Source: Bacillota bacterium (lineage in GTDB: Bacteria; Bacillota; UBA4882; UBA8346). Taken from it: a stretch of 64,000 nucleotides of DNA. Made by a program: the position numbers and the translations under genes. This document shows, one piece after another, positions 34,851-43,198 of the stretch. The stretch spans positions 62,001-126,000 of the forward strand of contig JAEVYU010000061.1 in NCBI GenBank assembly GCA_023392595.1, read 5' to 3'. Each line of letters starts with the position of its first letter. The first letter of the stretch is position 1. The notes beneath the pieces were generated by a model. The model was not told the DNA's origin. It was given only the letters and a program-made list of their open reading frames with translations, and searched no databases.

Positions 34851-36176
34851 CTATTTTTTCCCGCCGGATTCGTCAATTCCTTCGAGCCCTTGCACTTTGG
34901 TGGGCGGCGCTTCCCAGACCATGACGTCAACTCTCCGGTTTTGCCACCATGAAGATTCGGTATGGCCTTTTTTAAGCGGAAATTCTTTCCCATAGGCGTA
35001 AATCGTAATCCGTTTCGGAGCAATTCCTTTTTCCAGTAAGTATTTCTTGATAGCGCTCGCCCTTCTCTCCGATAAATCGAGATTATAACCGGTACTTCCC
35101 CGTTCATCGGCATGCCCACCTAAGAGGATATATAACGCGGAATATTTTTTCAATATCGCCAAATCTGCATCCAGAGAAGAAAACTGATCACGGCGCAACT
35201 CGGCTTGATTGAGATCAAAATAGACTGCTTTCAATGATTTGTTGAGTTCCGGAGAGTTCGGCGTGAAGCGTTCTACCGTAAACCCCTTCTCTAAAATGGC
35301 TTTTTGTCCGGAAGGGCTGGTCACTTCGAGATCATATTGCCCTTCCGGCTTCCCGGCAATGTCAAAGAAACTGCTTATTTGGGTGGAATCCACCACTTTG
35401 GTGTTTAAACCCGGGATTTCCAGCCGGCCATCGCGGCTCAATTTAACGGTACTGCCCGGTTCAAAATTGCCGCCGGCGATCTTCGTTAAAATCATGCCGT
35501 TATTAAAGCCTCTATCCGGATCAATCCCTTCGATCACCGGTTTCACTTTGATCACCGGCTTTGGCAAATCCTCAACACTAAAACCATTGGCCAATATCCC
35601 GGAGGCCCCGTCACCATTAACCACTTTCACATCATAAACTCCGATCACGGCGTCGTTTAGATTAAATTCGCAGGTAATTAAGGAATCGGAAACCACTGTA
35701 ACACCAGCGGCCCCGATATTCATTTGCCGGTTGATAAGCATCACCGCCGCCCCGGTTTTAAAAGATGCTCCTTTGATCTCCACAATCACCGTAGTGTTAT
35801 GATAAGCCCGTTTGGGAACAATCTCCCTAACCTTGGGAGCAGGAGCGGTTATCGTAAAACCGCCTTTCAAGGCGGCCGACTTTATCAGTTTGTTACGGAC
35901 GACCACGTTCCATTTCCCAACTTGTTTTTCTTTCAAATCAAAAGAACAGGTAATTTTATTGGAAGAAATAACCTGTACATTCCGGCCCTCAATATCTTCC
36001 TGACCCTCCATGGCCAATTTAACGGTAAGGTTTTCATCAAACTTCTCCCCGTTGATCACCACATGAACCAGACCACTGTTTGTCCCACTATCGGGTGAAA
36101 TTGAAGTAATGATTGGTGTCGGGATGAAAAAAAAGAGTAAAGCGCCGATCATGATAATAAGTCCTTTGGAATCCAT
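34851..36176 (-). CDS. TIG/IPT-repeat protein with C-terminal OmpA domain (copy 1)
   Basis: A 441-residue exported protein. A hydrophobic N-terminus (GLIIMIGALLFFFIPTP) is followed by three TIG/IPT immunoglobulin-like repeats of about 95 residues each, starting TSISPDSGTNSG, REIVPKRAYHNT and EGIDPDRGFNNG. The C-terminus, from about residue 320, is an OmpA-like peptidoglycan-binding domain with LLGGHADERGSTGYNLDLSE, the ERRASAIKKYL helix and the final NRRVDVMVWE, carrying the Asp and Arg that bind diaminopimelate. It is presumably periplasmic, tying an envelope component to the wall. A paralogue with two TIG repeats is encoded at 43.4 kb. AGGAG lies before the ATG. Confidence 0.9.
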   Translation of the reverse strand: MDSKGLIIMIGALLFFFIPTPIITSISPDSGTNSGLVHVVINGEKFDENLTVKLAMEGQEDIEGRNVQVISSNKITCSFDLKEKQVGKWNVVVRNKLIKSAALKGGFTITAPAPKVREIVPKRAYHNTTVIVEIKGASFKTGAAVMLINRQMNIGAAGVTVVSDSLITCEFNLNDAVIGVYDVKVVNGDGASGILANGFSVEDLPKPVIKVKPVIEGIDPDRGFNNGMILTKIAGGNFEPGSTVKLSRDGRLEIPGLNTKVVDSTQISSFFDIAGKPEGQYDLEVTSPSGQKAILEKGFTVERFTPNSPELNKSLKAVYFDLNQAELRRDQFSSLDADLAILKKYSALYILLGGHADERGSTGYNLDLSERRASAIKKYLLEKGIAPKRITIYAYGKEFPLKKGHTESSWWQNRRVDVMVWEAPPTKVQGLEGIDESGGKK

Positions 36177-36620
36177 ACTATACCAGCTCCTAAATATGTA
36201 TTGAATGTGAATTTGTTACTATTATACTTTAATTTACAAGTATATAAAATAATATATCGCTTGGTAAATCAAGGAAATTCACATTTGCCCATATTTAGGC
36301 TGCCGATCTTATTGAGATCGTTTCCCGTTGATATCCGTTTTGTTATTCAAGATAATTTGTCATTCATTAATCTTCCGCCGGGAGTCTCTGGCTTGCAACC
36401 TTTTCTTGATATCGGATATTTGTCTATTTTTGCGGCTTTTTATTATCGCCCAAAACACCGTCTGAACCAGGATTTAACGGATGAAACGGATTTTAAATCA
36501 GTGCCGGTAGATACTTTCGATTTAAATATGGAGTCGATTTCGATTGATTTTTCTTTTTGGCAAGTTCTGTGAATGCAATAAAAAAGGATTTTCCCAGGTT
36601 TGATTTTCAAACTTCTTTCT
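36177..36620. other. Non-coding gap with possible repeat remnants
   Basis: A 123-codon plus-strand frame spans much of this gap, but it lacks a ribosome site and its composition is not protein-like, so I do not call it. The GGATTTAACGGATGAAACGG-type stretch near 36472-36495 resembles the short repeated motifs seen between genes in many Bacillota. Nothing else is seen. Confidence 0.4.
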
Positions 36621-36947
36621 TTAGACTTTTATTTTATCTACCCCTTGTCCAACCATTGCGGCCCAATACCCGTCACACGTATTATGTGCGCACAAGATAC
36701 CGTCCGTCAGCGCCGCGCTGTAAATCAGCTCGTCCCGGCGGCAAATCTGATCAAAGCAGTTATTGACATACTCTTTCAACAGCATACCATCTTCCGGGGA
36801 CAGTTTGGCTGCGGCCAGTTTCAGCAGTTCGCCGGGATGTTCTCCCCGCTCCTTATATTCGGGGTCGTTTTGGACAATCTCCTCATCGATCTGGGTGATC
36901 CGGTCGAGAATGAATTTTTGGATGCCGAGGTCTTTGTCGGTGAGCAT
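36621..36947 (-). CDS. Small hypothetical protein, tandem paralogue 1
   Basis: A 108-residue soluble protein, closely related to the product of the next gene upstream (37136-37441): shared blocks are MLTDKDxGIxKFILDR, DPEYKE, LLxLAAAKLxxED, ICRRDELIYSAALxDGIL and GYW near the end. Compared with its partner it has a six-residue insert before GYW (AHNTCD region). The DPEYKE...LPxED...YxxGxxDG pattern resembles the DUF6809-type small proteins of Clostridia, but I am not certain. AGGAG lies eight bases before the ATG, so it is a real gene. No signal peptide. Function unknown. Confidence 0.75.
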   Translation of the reverse strand: MLTDKDLGIQKFILDRITQIDEEIVQNDPEYKERGEHPGELLKLAAAKLSPEDGMLLKEYVNNCFDQICRRDELIYSAALTDGILCAHNTCDGYWAAMVGQGVDKIKV

Positions 36948-37135
36948 GAGGTAATATCTCCTAAAAAAAGAATATTTAGGGCCGATGGGAGACTGTTGCC
37001 TCCCACGACCTCTCTCTAGCTCTCCCCCAATGGTGTCAAGTCAAAGCAGCACATTCCGGGGGAGAGTAACCGATGGCGTTGGAGTCTAAAAACTTTTTTG
37101 GGGCTACGATAGATATTATCTTCGGTGAATCAGTA

Positions 37136-37441
37136 TTACACTTTTATCTTTTCTATTCCTTGTCCAATCACAGCGACCCAATAACCAATCAAGATACCGT
37201 CCATCAACGCCGCGCTGTAGATTAGCTCGTCCCGGCGGCAGATCTGCGCAAACCAGACATCGTCGTATTCCTCCAGCAATGCTTTATCTTCCAGCGGTAA
37301 TTTGGCGGCGGCCAGCTCCAGTAACTGATTTGGGCGCTCCCCCAATTCTTTATATTCGGGGTCGGCTTCAGCCTGGTCAGTGATTTGGTCCAGCCGGTCG
37401 AGGATAAATTTTTTGATGCCGAAATCTTTGTCGGTGAGCAT
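37136..37441 (-). CDS. Small hypothetical protein, tandem paralogue 2
   Basis: A 101-residue acidic protein, sister of the product encoded at 36621-36947 (about half of positions identical by eye). It begins MLTDKDFGIKKFILDRLDQI and ends GYWVAVIGQGIEKIKV. GGGAGG lies before the ATG. The 188-base spacer between the two copies is non-coding. The duplication is recent enough for the whole length to align, but the proteins have diverged clearly, so both may be maintained. Possible DUF6809-type protein; function unknown. Confidence 0.75.
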   Translation of the reverse strand: MLTDKDFGIKKFILDRLDQITDQAEADPEYKELGERPNQLLELAAAKLPLEDKALLEEYDDVWFAQICRRDELIYSAALMDGILIGYWVAVIGQGIEKIKV

Positions 37442-37559
37442 GGGGTATACCTCCCTTATAGTAAGTTTGAAGAGTGAAGGTCTAAGTTCGAAGTTTGAAA
37501 TTTGGAACTAAAACTTTTTCGCCTTAAATTCTTGATAAATGAATGCCGATTTTGATGGC

Positions 37560-37680
37560 CCACGGATTCCACCGGCTGGGTCACTTTCTGAGCGGCCAGA
37601 AAGTAACCAAAGAGCCCCCGAAACCTACGGATTTCGTTCTTCCCTTTATTCATCCAGGGTTTTTTGAACGTCTTCGCCAT
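37560..37680. repeat. Intergenic repeat that mimics a coding frame
   Basis: GGTCACTTTCTG (37579-37590) and CAGAAAGTAACC (37597-37608) form an inverted repeat with one mismatch. Read on the minus strand the region gives a RFRGLFGYFLAAQKVT-like peptide, a phrase I associate with dispersed intergenic repeats wrongly called as genes in many genomes. I regard the 74-codon frame here as spurious. A second hairpin with GGCGAC/GTCGCC arms and an ATTCAT/ATGAAT core lies at about 37719-37757. Confidence 0.5.
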
Positions 37681-37852
37681 CCTGGCCTTTCGACTGGCAA
37701 TATAGTGTAGACTTTCGGGGGCGACCGCCGTTATTCATCCATGAATAGAGGCGTCGCCGTCTTCCTCCTGGAGACGAAAAATCTTTGTATGTTAAAATCT
37801 AGGCCGAAATCATGGCTTAAAACCTTAAAATTAAAAACCCTAATGCGTTGTT

Positions 37853-38024
37853 TCACTTATTTTTGTCCACCATCAACAGTAGACATCCTGACAGTTCACT
37901 GACCGTATAATTACAGCCGGGTTTAAAACCGCATCGCTCCAGCCACTGGCCCGGACAGGCGGAGCATGGGGACTTTTTTGCCGTTACTTAGGATGGAATA
38001 AACGGTGTGGTCGTGGGAGTTCAT
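37853..38024 (-). pseudogene. symE: SymE-like type I toxin gene, frameshifted
   Basis: On the minus strand an ATG at 38024, preceded by AGGAGG, opens a frame reading NSHDHTVYSILSNGKKVPML then RLSG, which after one extra base at about 37949-37952 (in GGGCC) must shift frame to continue QWLERCGFKPGCNYTVSELS and GCLLLMVDKNK before a TGA at 37853. The joined protein (about 56 residues) has the SymE pattern P-x-LRLSGxWLExxGFxxG. As it stands translation stops at a TAA eleven codons after the shift. SymE toxins are SOS-linked and controlled by an antisense RNA in E. coli; no LexA box or antisense promoter could be identified here. Confidence 0.8.
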
Positions 38025-38349
38025 AATATAAAAACCTCCTTTAAATGGGCATAAAAAGATAAGCCTTATACACGCCTTGAGAGAAAAGGGCGTTTATGGT
38101 AAAATGAAGTGATTGGAAAAAAATAGCACAGTATTATTTCTATCAGTGTTTCAATGTGTTGCATTAATCAATATGAAAATCATAATCCTCAGTTTTTGCA
38201 AACCATCAGCGGACTCTAATTTCAAAAAAAATCTCTTTTCTGAATATTTACAGTTTAATTATAATCCACGATCAGCAGACTGTCAGTTACAATTTTCTAT
38301 TATTCCCAATTTAGTTTAATCTCTTTAAATCTTTTTAGGAGGAGATACT
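38025..38349. other. Gap between the symE relic and the XRE gene
   Basis: No supported gene. The stretch must hold the divergent promoters for the symE relic and the XRE regulator. ACGCC/GGCGT arms near 38070-38095 could form a hairpin in the symE leader. A 68-codon plus-strand frame lacks protein character. Confidence 0.4.
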
Positions 38350-38568
38350 TTGAAAACACCCACGACATTTGGCGAACGATTCAAGCAATTGCGGGAAGAA
38401 CGAGGCTTAACTCAACCGGAAATAGCTAAGGAGTTAGGCGTAATCAAACAAACCATATCTAACTATGAAAACAATGATCGTGAACCGGAGTTTTCTGATT
38501 TGGTGAAGATCGCAGACTTCTTTCAAATATCTATTGATTATTTGTTAGGTAGAATTGATAAAAGATGA
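38350..38568 (+). CDS. Small XRE-family helix-turn-helix regulator
   Basis: A 72-residue protein that is essentially one Cro/C1-type DNA-binding domain: FGERFKQLREERGLTQPEIA, then KELGVIKQTISNYENNDREP with the recognition helix, and the usual SIDYLLGRID ending. It starts at TTG six bases after GGAGGAG. Stand-alone XRE proteins like this often act as mobile-element, phage or toxin-antitoxin regulators. It is followed by a gap and then the 42-bp repeat array; whether it binds those repeats is an open question. Confidence 0.92.
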   Translation: MKTPTTFGERFKQLREERGLTQPEIAKELGVIKQTISNYENNDREPEFSDLVKIADFFQISIDYLLGRIDKR

Positions 38569-38839
38569 TGTCGCTAGTTTTTGATTTTGCAAATTACTTG
38601 GTGTTAATAGTACAAATTTGGTTTTATTGCTATTTGCTGCAAATATGATATTGATTCCCAAAACGTTTTTATATGATTCGTGGCCCTCCAACCTCACAAA
38701 CCCTTTATCCCCCAGGCTTTGCTTTCGGCGAACCATGGTCACGGAAGGGCCACTCCCCCCTTTTGGGTGTGGCCCATTGGCTGAAAATACCGTCATTGCA
38801 GCAACGGTGGCTTAGGAGAGGCAGGAGGGCATAAAAAAA

Positions 38840-39199
38840 ATGAACCAGGATAAAAACGGCCATCCATTATTTGTTCATTTGCGCATGCATACCGAACGAC
38901 TCAGTATGTGTACCCAACCGTTGCGCATGCATACCGAACGACTCAGTATGTATACCGAACCGTTGCGTATGCATACCGAACGACTCAGTATGTATACCGA
39001 ACCGTTACGTATGCATACCGAACGACTCAGTATGCATACCGAACCGTTGCGCATGCATACCGAACGACTCAGTATGTGTACCCAACCGTTGCGTGTATAT
39101 TCTTACCAGTGGTTTATATTTCAAGAAATCAATCTGCCGGGTTTAATGCCTCGCGCTGCCGCTCTTTCATCCTGCAAATCACGTTCATCCTGCCTGTAA
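38840..39199 (+). CDS. Possible protein built from 14-residue repeats
   Basis: A 119-codon frame with ATG at 38840 and GGAGGG ten bases upstream. Residues 15-84 are five 14-residue repeats, each a pair of related heptads (RMHTERLSMYTEPL pattern); the tail (about 85-119) is not recognisable. It ends at the stem of a strong terminator. I do not recognise a family. All three forward frames are open through the repeat because the unit (42 bases) is a multiple of three, so openness is weak evidence for coding; the ribosome site and terminator are better evidence. The DNA array itself may be the functional element. Confidence 0.4.
   Translation: MNQDKNGHPLFVHLRMHTERLSMCTQPLRMHTERLSMYTEPLRMHTERLSMYTEPLRMHTERLSMHTEPLRMHTERLSMCTQPLRVYSYQWFIFQEINLPGLMPRAAALSSCKSRSSCL
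38881..39090 (+). repeat. Five tandem 42-bp repeats made of ten 21-bp half units
   Basis: Units begin at 38881, 38923, 38965, 39007 and 39049; the first and fifth are identical and the others differ at a few positions. Each unit contains two versions of a 15-base core (TATGCATACCGAACG and TATGTATACCGAACC) separated by six-base spacers ACTCAG and GTTGCG, giving a 21-base period, two turns of the DNA helix. A partial sixth copy starts at 39091. There are no unique spacers, so it is not a CRISPR array. Confidence 0.95.
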
Positions 39200-39200
39200 A

Positions 39201-39226
39201 AAAACCGGCCGCACACGGCCGGTTTT
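39201..39226. terminator. Bidirectional terminator after the repeat ORF and pilZ-like gene
   Basis: AAAACCGGCCG (39201-39211) and CGGCCGGTTTT (39216-39226) form a perfect 11-bp stem with a CACA loop and A/T runs on both sides, between two convergent transcripts. Confidence 0.93.
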
Positions 39227-39245
39227 AGAGAATCGATTGAAAAAC

Positions 39246-39920
39246 CTATTGGGGTGGTTGATAAATACTCTGTAAAAGGCACTTGGAAATTTCCCGGTGC
39301 ATCTCTTCCCCGGCATTCAGGAAGTCCAGGGCTACCTCCACCTTACCTTCACCCAAATCTTCGGTGCGCTTAATTTCCCCTTTGAGTAAAAGGGGGTCGA
39401 AATTGGGGAATTTAATTTGAAAAGCAATTTGGGAACCGACGGCGATTTGGGGATCGGAACTCACGATTGCCAGTGCGCCGCAAGCCGATAAATCAATTAC
39501 CTGGCCAATATGTACCTCGCCATGCAATAAATAATATAAAGGCATCTCCAGATGGAACCGGAAGTGGCGCCTGAGTAAAGAATAGTTTACTTTTCCGGGT
39601 TTGGCCAAAATCAACACCGGAGATTCCCTCAAAATATGAGCCACTTTATAAGTGCCGAAGCTGTATTTTTGGCCATCCTGATGAACATAAGTAATGAAAA
39701 TCTCAGTCCCGAGTTCCAAGTGATTGATAAATTCGATTTCTTTGGTTGCTACAAAAAGACCCTCTTCTTTTAAAGTCACGACAGTGGCCTCAAAGGATTT
39801 AACCAAACCGACTTCCACCGAAAAATTGATTTGTAGCGTATTCCCAGGGCTAAATATTTTTTCGATCGTAAGGATCTCTGCGATGAAAATAACCCCCTGC
39901 CGACTCCCTTGGTGAATCAT
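39246..39920 (-). CDS. PilZ-domain c-di-GMP receptor (YcgR-like)
   Basis: A 224-residue protein. Residues 15-110 form a YcgR/PilZN-type N-terminal domain (NTLQINFSVEVGLVKSFEAT), residues 113-215 a PilZ domain with the c-di-GMP-binding RRHFR at 117-121 and DLSACG at 143-148, both intact. Such proteins slow flagellar rotation or change exopolysaccharide production when c-di-GMP rises; both systems are encoded in this window. The ATG at 39920 overlaps the recN stop in an ATGA, so it is translationally coupled to recN; the longer frame to 40163 would overlap recN by 247 bases and is rejected. Confidence 0.9.
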   Translation of the reverse strand: MIHQGSRQGVIFIAEILTIEKIFSPGNTLQINFSVEVGLVKSFEATVVTLKEEGLFVATKEIEFINHLELGTEIFITYVHQDGQKYSFGTYKVAHILRESPVLILAKPGKVNYSLLRRHFRFHLEMPLYYLLHGEVHIGQVIDLSACGALAIVSSDPQIAVGSQIAFQIKFPNFDPLLLKGEIKRTEDLGEGKVEVALDFLNAGEEMHREISKCLLQSIYQPPQ

Positions 39921-41671
39921 TCGGTGGTTACATGCCCCACCTTGGTTAAACGCAATTTCTCCGCCAACATCAACATTTCTCTGGCATGTTGACGGGTGGT
40001 ATCGGTCACCTGGGCCCCGCCAAGCATTCGCGCCAATTCCTCCACCCGTTCGCTGGTGGTTAATTCCCGGACAGTTACTTCCGTACGGTCGCCGACAACC
40101 TTTTTTTCGATATAAAAATGACGCCGGGCCAGCGACGCAATTTGCGGCAAATGGGTAACACACAAAACTTGCCGCGATTGGCCGATCAACAATATCTTTT
40201 CCGCGACAGCCTGGGCGGTCCGGCCGCCGATCCCAACGTCGATTTCATCAAAAACCATGGTGGGGATGGCGTCAAGCTCTGCCAGAATCGATTTCAAAGC
40301 CAGCATAATCCGGGACAATTCTCCTCCGGAAGCGATTTTGGTCATTGGTTTCAGGCCTTCGCCCGGGTTGGGAGCCACCAAATACTCAATCTTGTCCGCG
40401 CCGCTGCCGCTAACCTCAACGGTTTTACCTTGAAAAGCGATCCCGGAAGGGCTCTCGGTTTGCGAAAGATTGATTTTAAAGCGGGTTTGGGCCATATTTA
40501 AATCATTCAGTTGCGCCATGATGGCAACTTCCAACTTTTCGGCCGCGGCCTGCCTTTCTTTTGACAAAGCTTCCGCCAGTTCCGCCAAGCGGGATTTCCA
40601 TTTGGCAAGTTCCCCCTCAAGCTCGGCCGAACGTTCTTCCCGGTGGGAAATGCCTGACAATTCCTGCTCACAACGTTCGGAAAACACTAAAATCTCGCCG
40701 ATACTGGCGCCGTATTTCCGTTTCAGATTGGAAAGCTCATCAAGGCGAGCCTCGATTTCAGCCAAACGGGCCGGATCAAATTGAATCTGTTCCTGATAGC
40801 TCCGGAGTTCCCGGGACACTTCCTCTGCCTGGCATGCGGCCTCCCGCAGTGTCTCCAGGATCGCCTCCAACCGGGGATCAACCGCGGCGACTTGGGACAA
40901 AGTACGTTCGGCGGTACCTAAGAGTTCTACTGCGGCATTGCCGTTGGCATCATCATATAAGGCCTGATAGGATTGATTGGCCGCTTCATACAGTCGCTCG
41001 GAGGCTGCCAGTATTTCCCGTTCCTTCAGTAAATCCTCATCTTCGCCAATCACCAATTTCGCCTGGTTGATCTCTTCGATTTGAAATTTTAATAACTCCA
41101 CTTTCCGGGCTAAATCGGTTTCGTTCTGTTGTAGGGTATGATATTCGTTATCCAGGGTCTGCCATTCCTTGAAAACCTGAGCAACTTCGTGGCGAAGCCT
41201 CATACAATGAGCCCCCGCATATTGATCCAGCAGTTCCAGTTGTTTCTCGGCAAACAATAAGGATTGGTGCTCATGCTGCCCGTGGATATCGATGAGAAAT
41301 TCCCCAATCTTGGTAAGAGATAATACCGTCACCAATTGGCCGTTCACCCGGCAACGGTTTTTCCCTGTGTTGCTGATTTCCCGTTGAATAATCAACATAT
41401 TATCGGAACCAACCTGAATCCCAATCCCCGTCAAATATTCATGAAGTTCCGGACGGTTCCCGATCAAAAAGGCCGCATCGACCAGAGCGGTTTCGGCTCC
41501 GCTCCGAATCATTTCCGCGCTGAAACGCCCTCCCAAAGCCAGACCTAAGGCATCAATGATAATTGACTTTCCAGCTCCGGTTTCTCCAGTAAGCACATTG
41601 AAACTGGGGCTGAAATCCAAATGAATCTCCTCAATCAAAGCCAGATTTTTAACCGTAATTTCTTGCAACAA
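39917..41671 (-). CDS. recN: DNA repair protein RecN
   Basis: RecN is an SMC-like ATPase for double-strand break repair. The 584-residue protein has Walker A GETGAGKS at residues 29-36, a long coiled-coil middle, the ABC signature region KIASGGELSRIMLAL and Walker B (TMVFDEIDVGIGG) followed by VLCVTHLPQIA. Length is normal. It starts at TTG (TTG TTG, with AGGGGG upstream) six bases after the argR stop. The order nadK, argR, recN is conserved in Bacillota. Confidence 0.97.
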   Translation of the reverse strand: MLQEITVKNLALIEEIHLDFSPSFNVLTGETGAGKSIIIDALGLALGGRFSAEMIRSGAETALVDAAFLIGNRPELHEYLTGIGIQVGSDNMLIIQREISNTGKNRCRVNGQLVTVLSLTKIGEFLIDIHGQHEHQSLLFAEKQLELLDQYAGAHCMRLRHEVAQVFKEWQTLDNEYHTLQQNETDLARKVELLKFQIEEINQAKLVIGEDEDLLKEREILAASERLYEAANQSYQALYDDANGNAAVELLGTAERTLSQVAAVDPRLEAILETLREAACQAEEVSRELRSYQEQIQFDPARLAEIEARLDELSNLKRKYGASIGEILVFSERCEQELSGISHREERSAELEGELAKWKSRLAELAEALSKERQAAAEKLEVAIMAQLNDLNMAQTRFKINLSQTESPSGIAFQGKTVEVSGSGADKIEYLVAPNPGEGLKPMTKIASGGELSRIMLALKSILAELDAIPTMVFDEIDVGIGGRTAQAVAEKILLIGQSRQVLCVTHLPQIASLARRHFYIEKKVVGDRTEVTVRELTTSERVEELARMLGGAQVTDTTRQHAREMLMLAEKLRLTKVGHVTTE

Positions 41672-41677
41672 ATCCCG

Positions 41678-42130
41678 TTACCCCCTTAACCGGTGGAGCT
41701 TGGATAAAACTTCTTCAACCTGCGCTTTACTACGGACGATCACCAAAATGGTATTGTCGCCGGCCACGGTTCCGAGTACTTCCGGCCATTCCAGGTTGTC
41801 AAAGGCTTCGGCTACTCCCTGGGCCGTACCGCTCATCGTTTTAATCACGATAAAATTCTCGGCCGAATCAAAAGATACAACCGCATCCTCCAGCATCCGT
41901 TGCGCCCGCCGCACCAAATCCCCCGGTGTACGGTCGGCAGGCAGGGAATACCGGTAATATCCTTCAACCGTCGGTACTTTGATCAGGCCAAGCTCTTTGA
42001 TATCCCTTGACAGAGTAGCCTGGGTGACCAGGATGCCCCTATTTTTCAAAGCCTCTCCCAAATCTTCCTGGGTGCCGATCACTTGTTCTTTAATAATGGC
42101 AACAATCATGGCTTGCCGGTTTGTTTTCAT
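41678..42130 (-). CDS. argR: Arginine repressor ArgR/AhrC
   Basis: A 150-residue arginine-responsive regulator. The N-terminal winged helix (residues 1-70) has GTQEDLGEALKNRGILVTQA followed by TLSRDIKELGLIK; the C-terminal hexamerisation and arginine-binding domain has GTAQGVAEAFDNLEWPEVLG and GTVAGDNTILVI. All expected elements are present. GGAGG lies five bases before the ATG. It should repress arginine biosynthesis and activate catabolism; no arginine genes are nearby, as usual for this locus. Confidence 0.97.
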   Translation of the reverse strand: MKTNRQAMIVAIIKEQVIGTQEDLGEALKNRGILVTQATLSRDIKELGLIKVPTVEGYYRYSLPADRTPGDLVRRAQRMLEDAVVSFDSAENFIVIKTMSGTAQGVAEAFDNLEWPEVLGTVAGDNTILVIVRSKAQVEEVLSKLHRLRG

Positions 42131-42221
42131 TCATTCCTCCACGATTTTAACTGTCAGCTCTGTCGGCTGTTCGCTGTTTGTTGTTAGCCAATAACAAATA
42201 ACCCATTCCTAATAACTGTTT

Positions 42222-43079
42222 TTAAATCCGTCCTTCTTTAAACCTTGATTTCAAGGCTTCAAACAACCCTTGCCCTTCAAAACGGATTAATTGAGTTACA
42301 TAGGGAGCCTTTTCAAAACAAATTTCAGTACCAGGCCGCAGGCTCGTATCGGTTTGGCCATCGGCTGTCAGCGAAACCTCCACATTATTTGGATGAAGGA
42401 TTATTTTGATCCGGGCATCCCGGTTGAAAACAACGGGTCTGGCAAACAATGAATGAGCGCAAATTGGGGTGACCAATATCGCATCCAGTCTCGGATCCAA
42501 TATCGGACCGCCCGCCGATAAAGAATAAGCCGTGGAACCTGTGGCTGTGGCAACAATAAGCCCGTCCGCCGGATACGTTACAAATAATTCATTATCAACC
42601 CAAAGGTCCAAACGGATCATCCTGGCTTTGGAATTGGCGGTAATTGTGAAATCATTAAGAGCCACAATCTCCTGGATACTGTCGTCTCCATTTTTTACTG
42701 TAGCCAGGAGCATTGAACGTTTCTCCAATTGGTACTTGCCAGTACGGAGATCTTCAATAGCCTTCTCGATTTTATTGCTTTCGAGCCGGGTTAAAAAACC
42801 CAATTGACCTAGATTTACCCCAAGAATAGGGATTTGACAAGGATAAATCCTCCGGGCAGCATTCAGGATCGAACCGTCACCGCCCAAGACCAGGACGGAA
42901 TCAATTTCTTCCCAGGGCTCACTTTCCTCTTTTCCTAGCGTCGGATGATTAAGTGTTTGGGCTGCGGCCTTTTCTAAAACAATTTTAAAGCCGTGGGCTT
43001 CCAATATAGGTATCATGGTGCCGGCGAGTTCTATCGCAGCATCCTTAGTCAAATTCGGTAAGAGTAAAATTCGGTCCAC
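42222..43079 (-). CDS. nadK: NAD kinase
   Basis: Phosphorylates NAD to NADP. The 285-residue enzyme has the catalytic GGDGS motif near residue 67 (VLVLGGDGSILNAARRI), the NDFTIT element, and the glycine-rich TGSTAYSLSAGGPIL signature near residue 185, plus the C-terminal EVSLTADGQ strand. The start is GTG with GATGAGG upstream. It is the first gene of the nadK-argR-recN-pilZ row, with 91 bases before argR. Confidence 0.96.
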   Translation of the reverse strand: MDRILLLPNLTKDAAIELAGTMIPILEAHGFKIVLEKAAAQTLNHPTLGKEESEPWEEIDSVLVLGGDGSILNAARRIYPCQIPILGVNLGQLGFLTRLESNKIEKAIEDLRTGKYQLEKRSMLLATVKNGDDSIQEIVALNDFTITANSKARMIRLDLWVDNELFVTYPADGLIVATATGSTAYSLSAGGPILDPRLDAILVTPICAHSLFARPVVFNRDARIKIILHPNNVEVSLTADGQTDTSLRPGTEICFEKAPYVTQLIRFEGQGLFEALKSRFKEGRI

Positions 43080-43198
43080 AAAAATATCCTCATCAATTTT
43101 TTATAATTATTCCTTATAAAATACGATTTTCCTGCTTCCCAAGGACTACGGAATTCAATTATATAACGTTTACAAGTCTCCATTCAACAATAAAAAAA

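Noticed and set aside
36201..36572. 123-codon plus-strand frame
   Set aside because: No start signal, low-complexity AT-rich beginning, no recognisable family.
37456..37680. 74-codon minus-strand frame with GYFLAAQKVT
   Set aside because: Comes from an inverted-repeat intergenic element known to mimic genes; no ribosome site.
38545..38815. Opposed frames reading VRRKQSLGDKGFVRLEGH and its complement
   Set aside because: Looks like a dispersed non-coding repeat; no ribosome site for either frame and no terminator.
38881..39090. CRISPR array
   Set aside because: Repeats are head-to-tail with alternating constant six-base spacers and no unique spacers; no cas genes.
39921..40163. Longer N-terminus for the PilZ protein
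   Set aside because: Would overlap recN by 247 bases and reads Gly/Cys/Arg-rich antisense-like sequence; the ATGA overlap with recN is the natural start.
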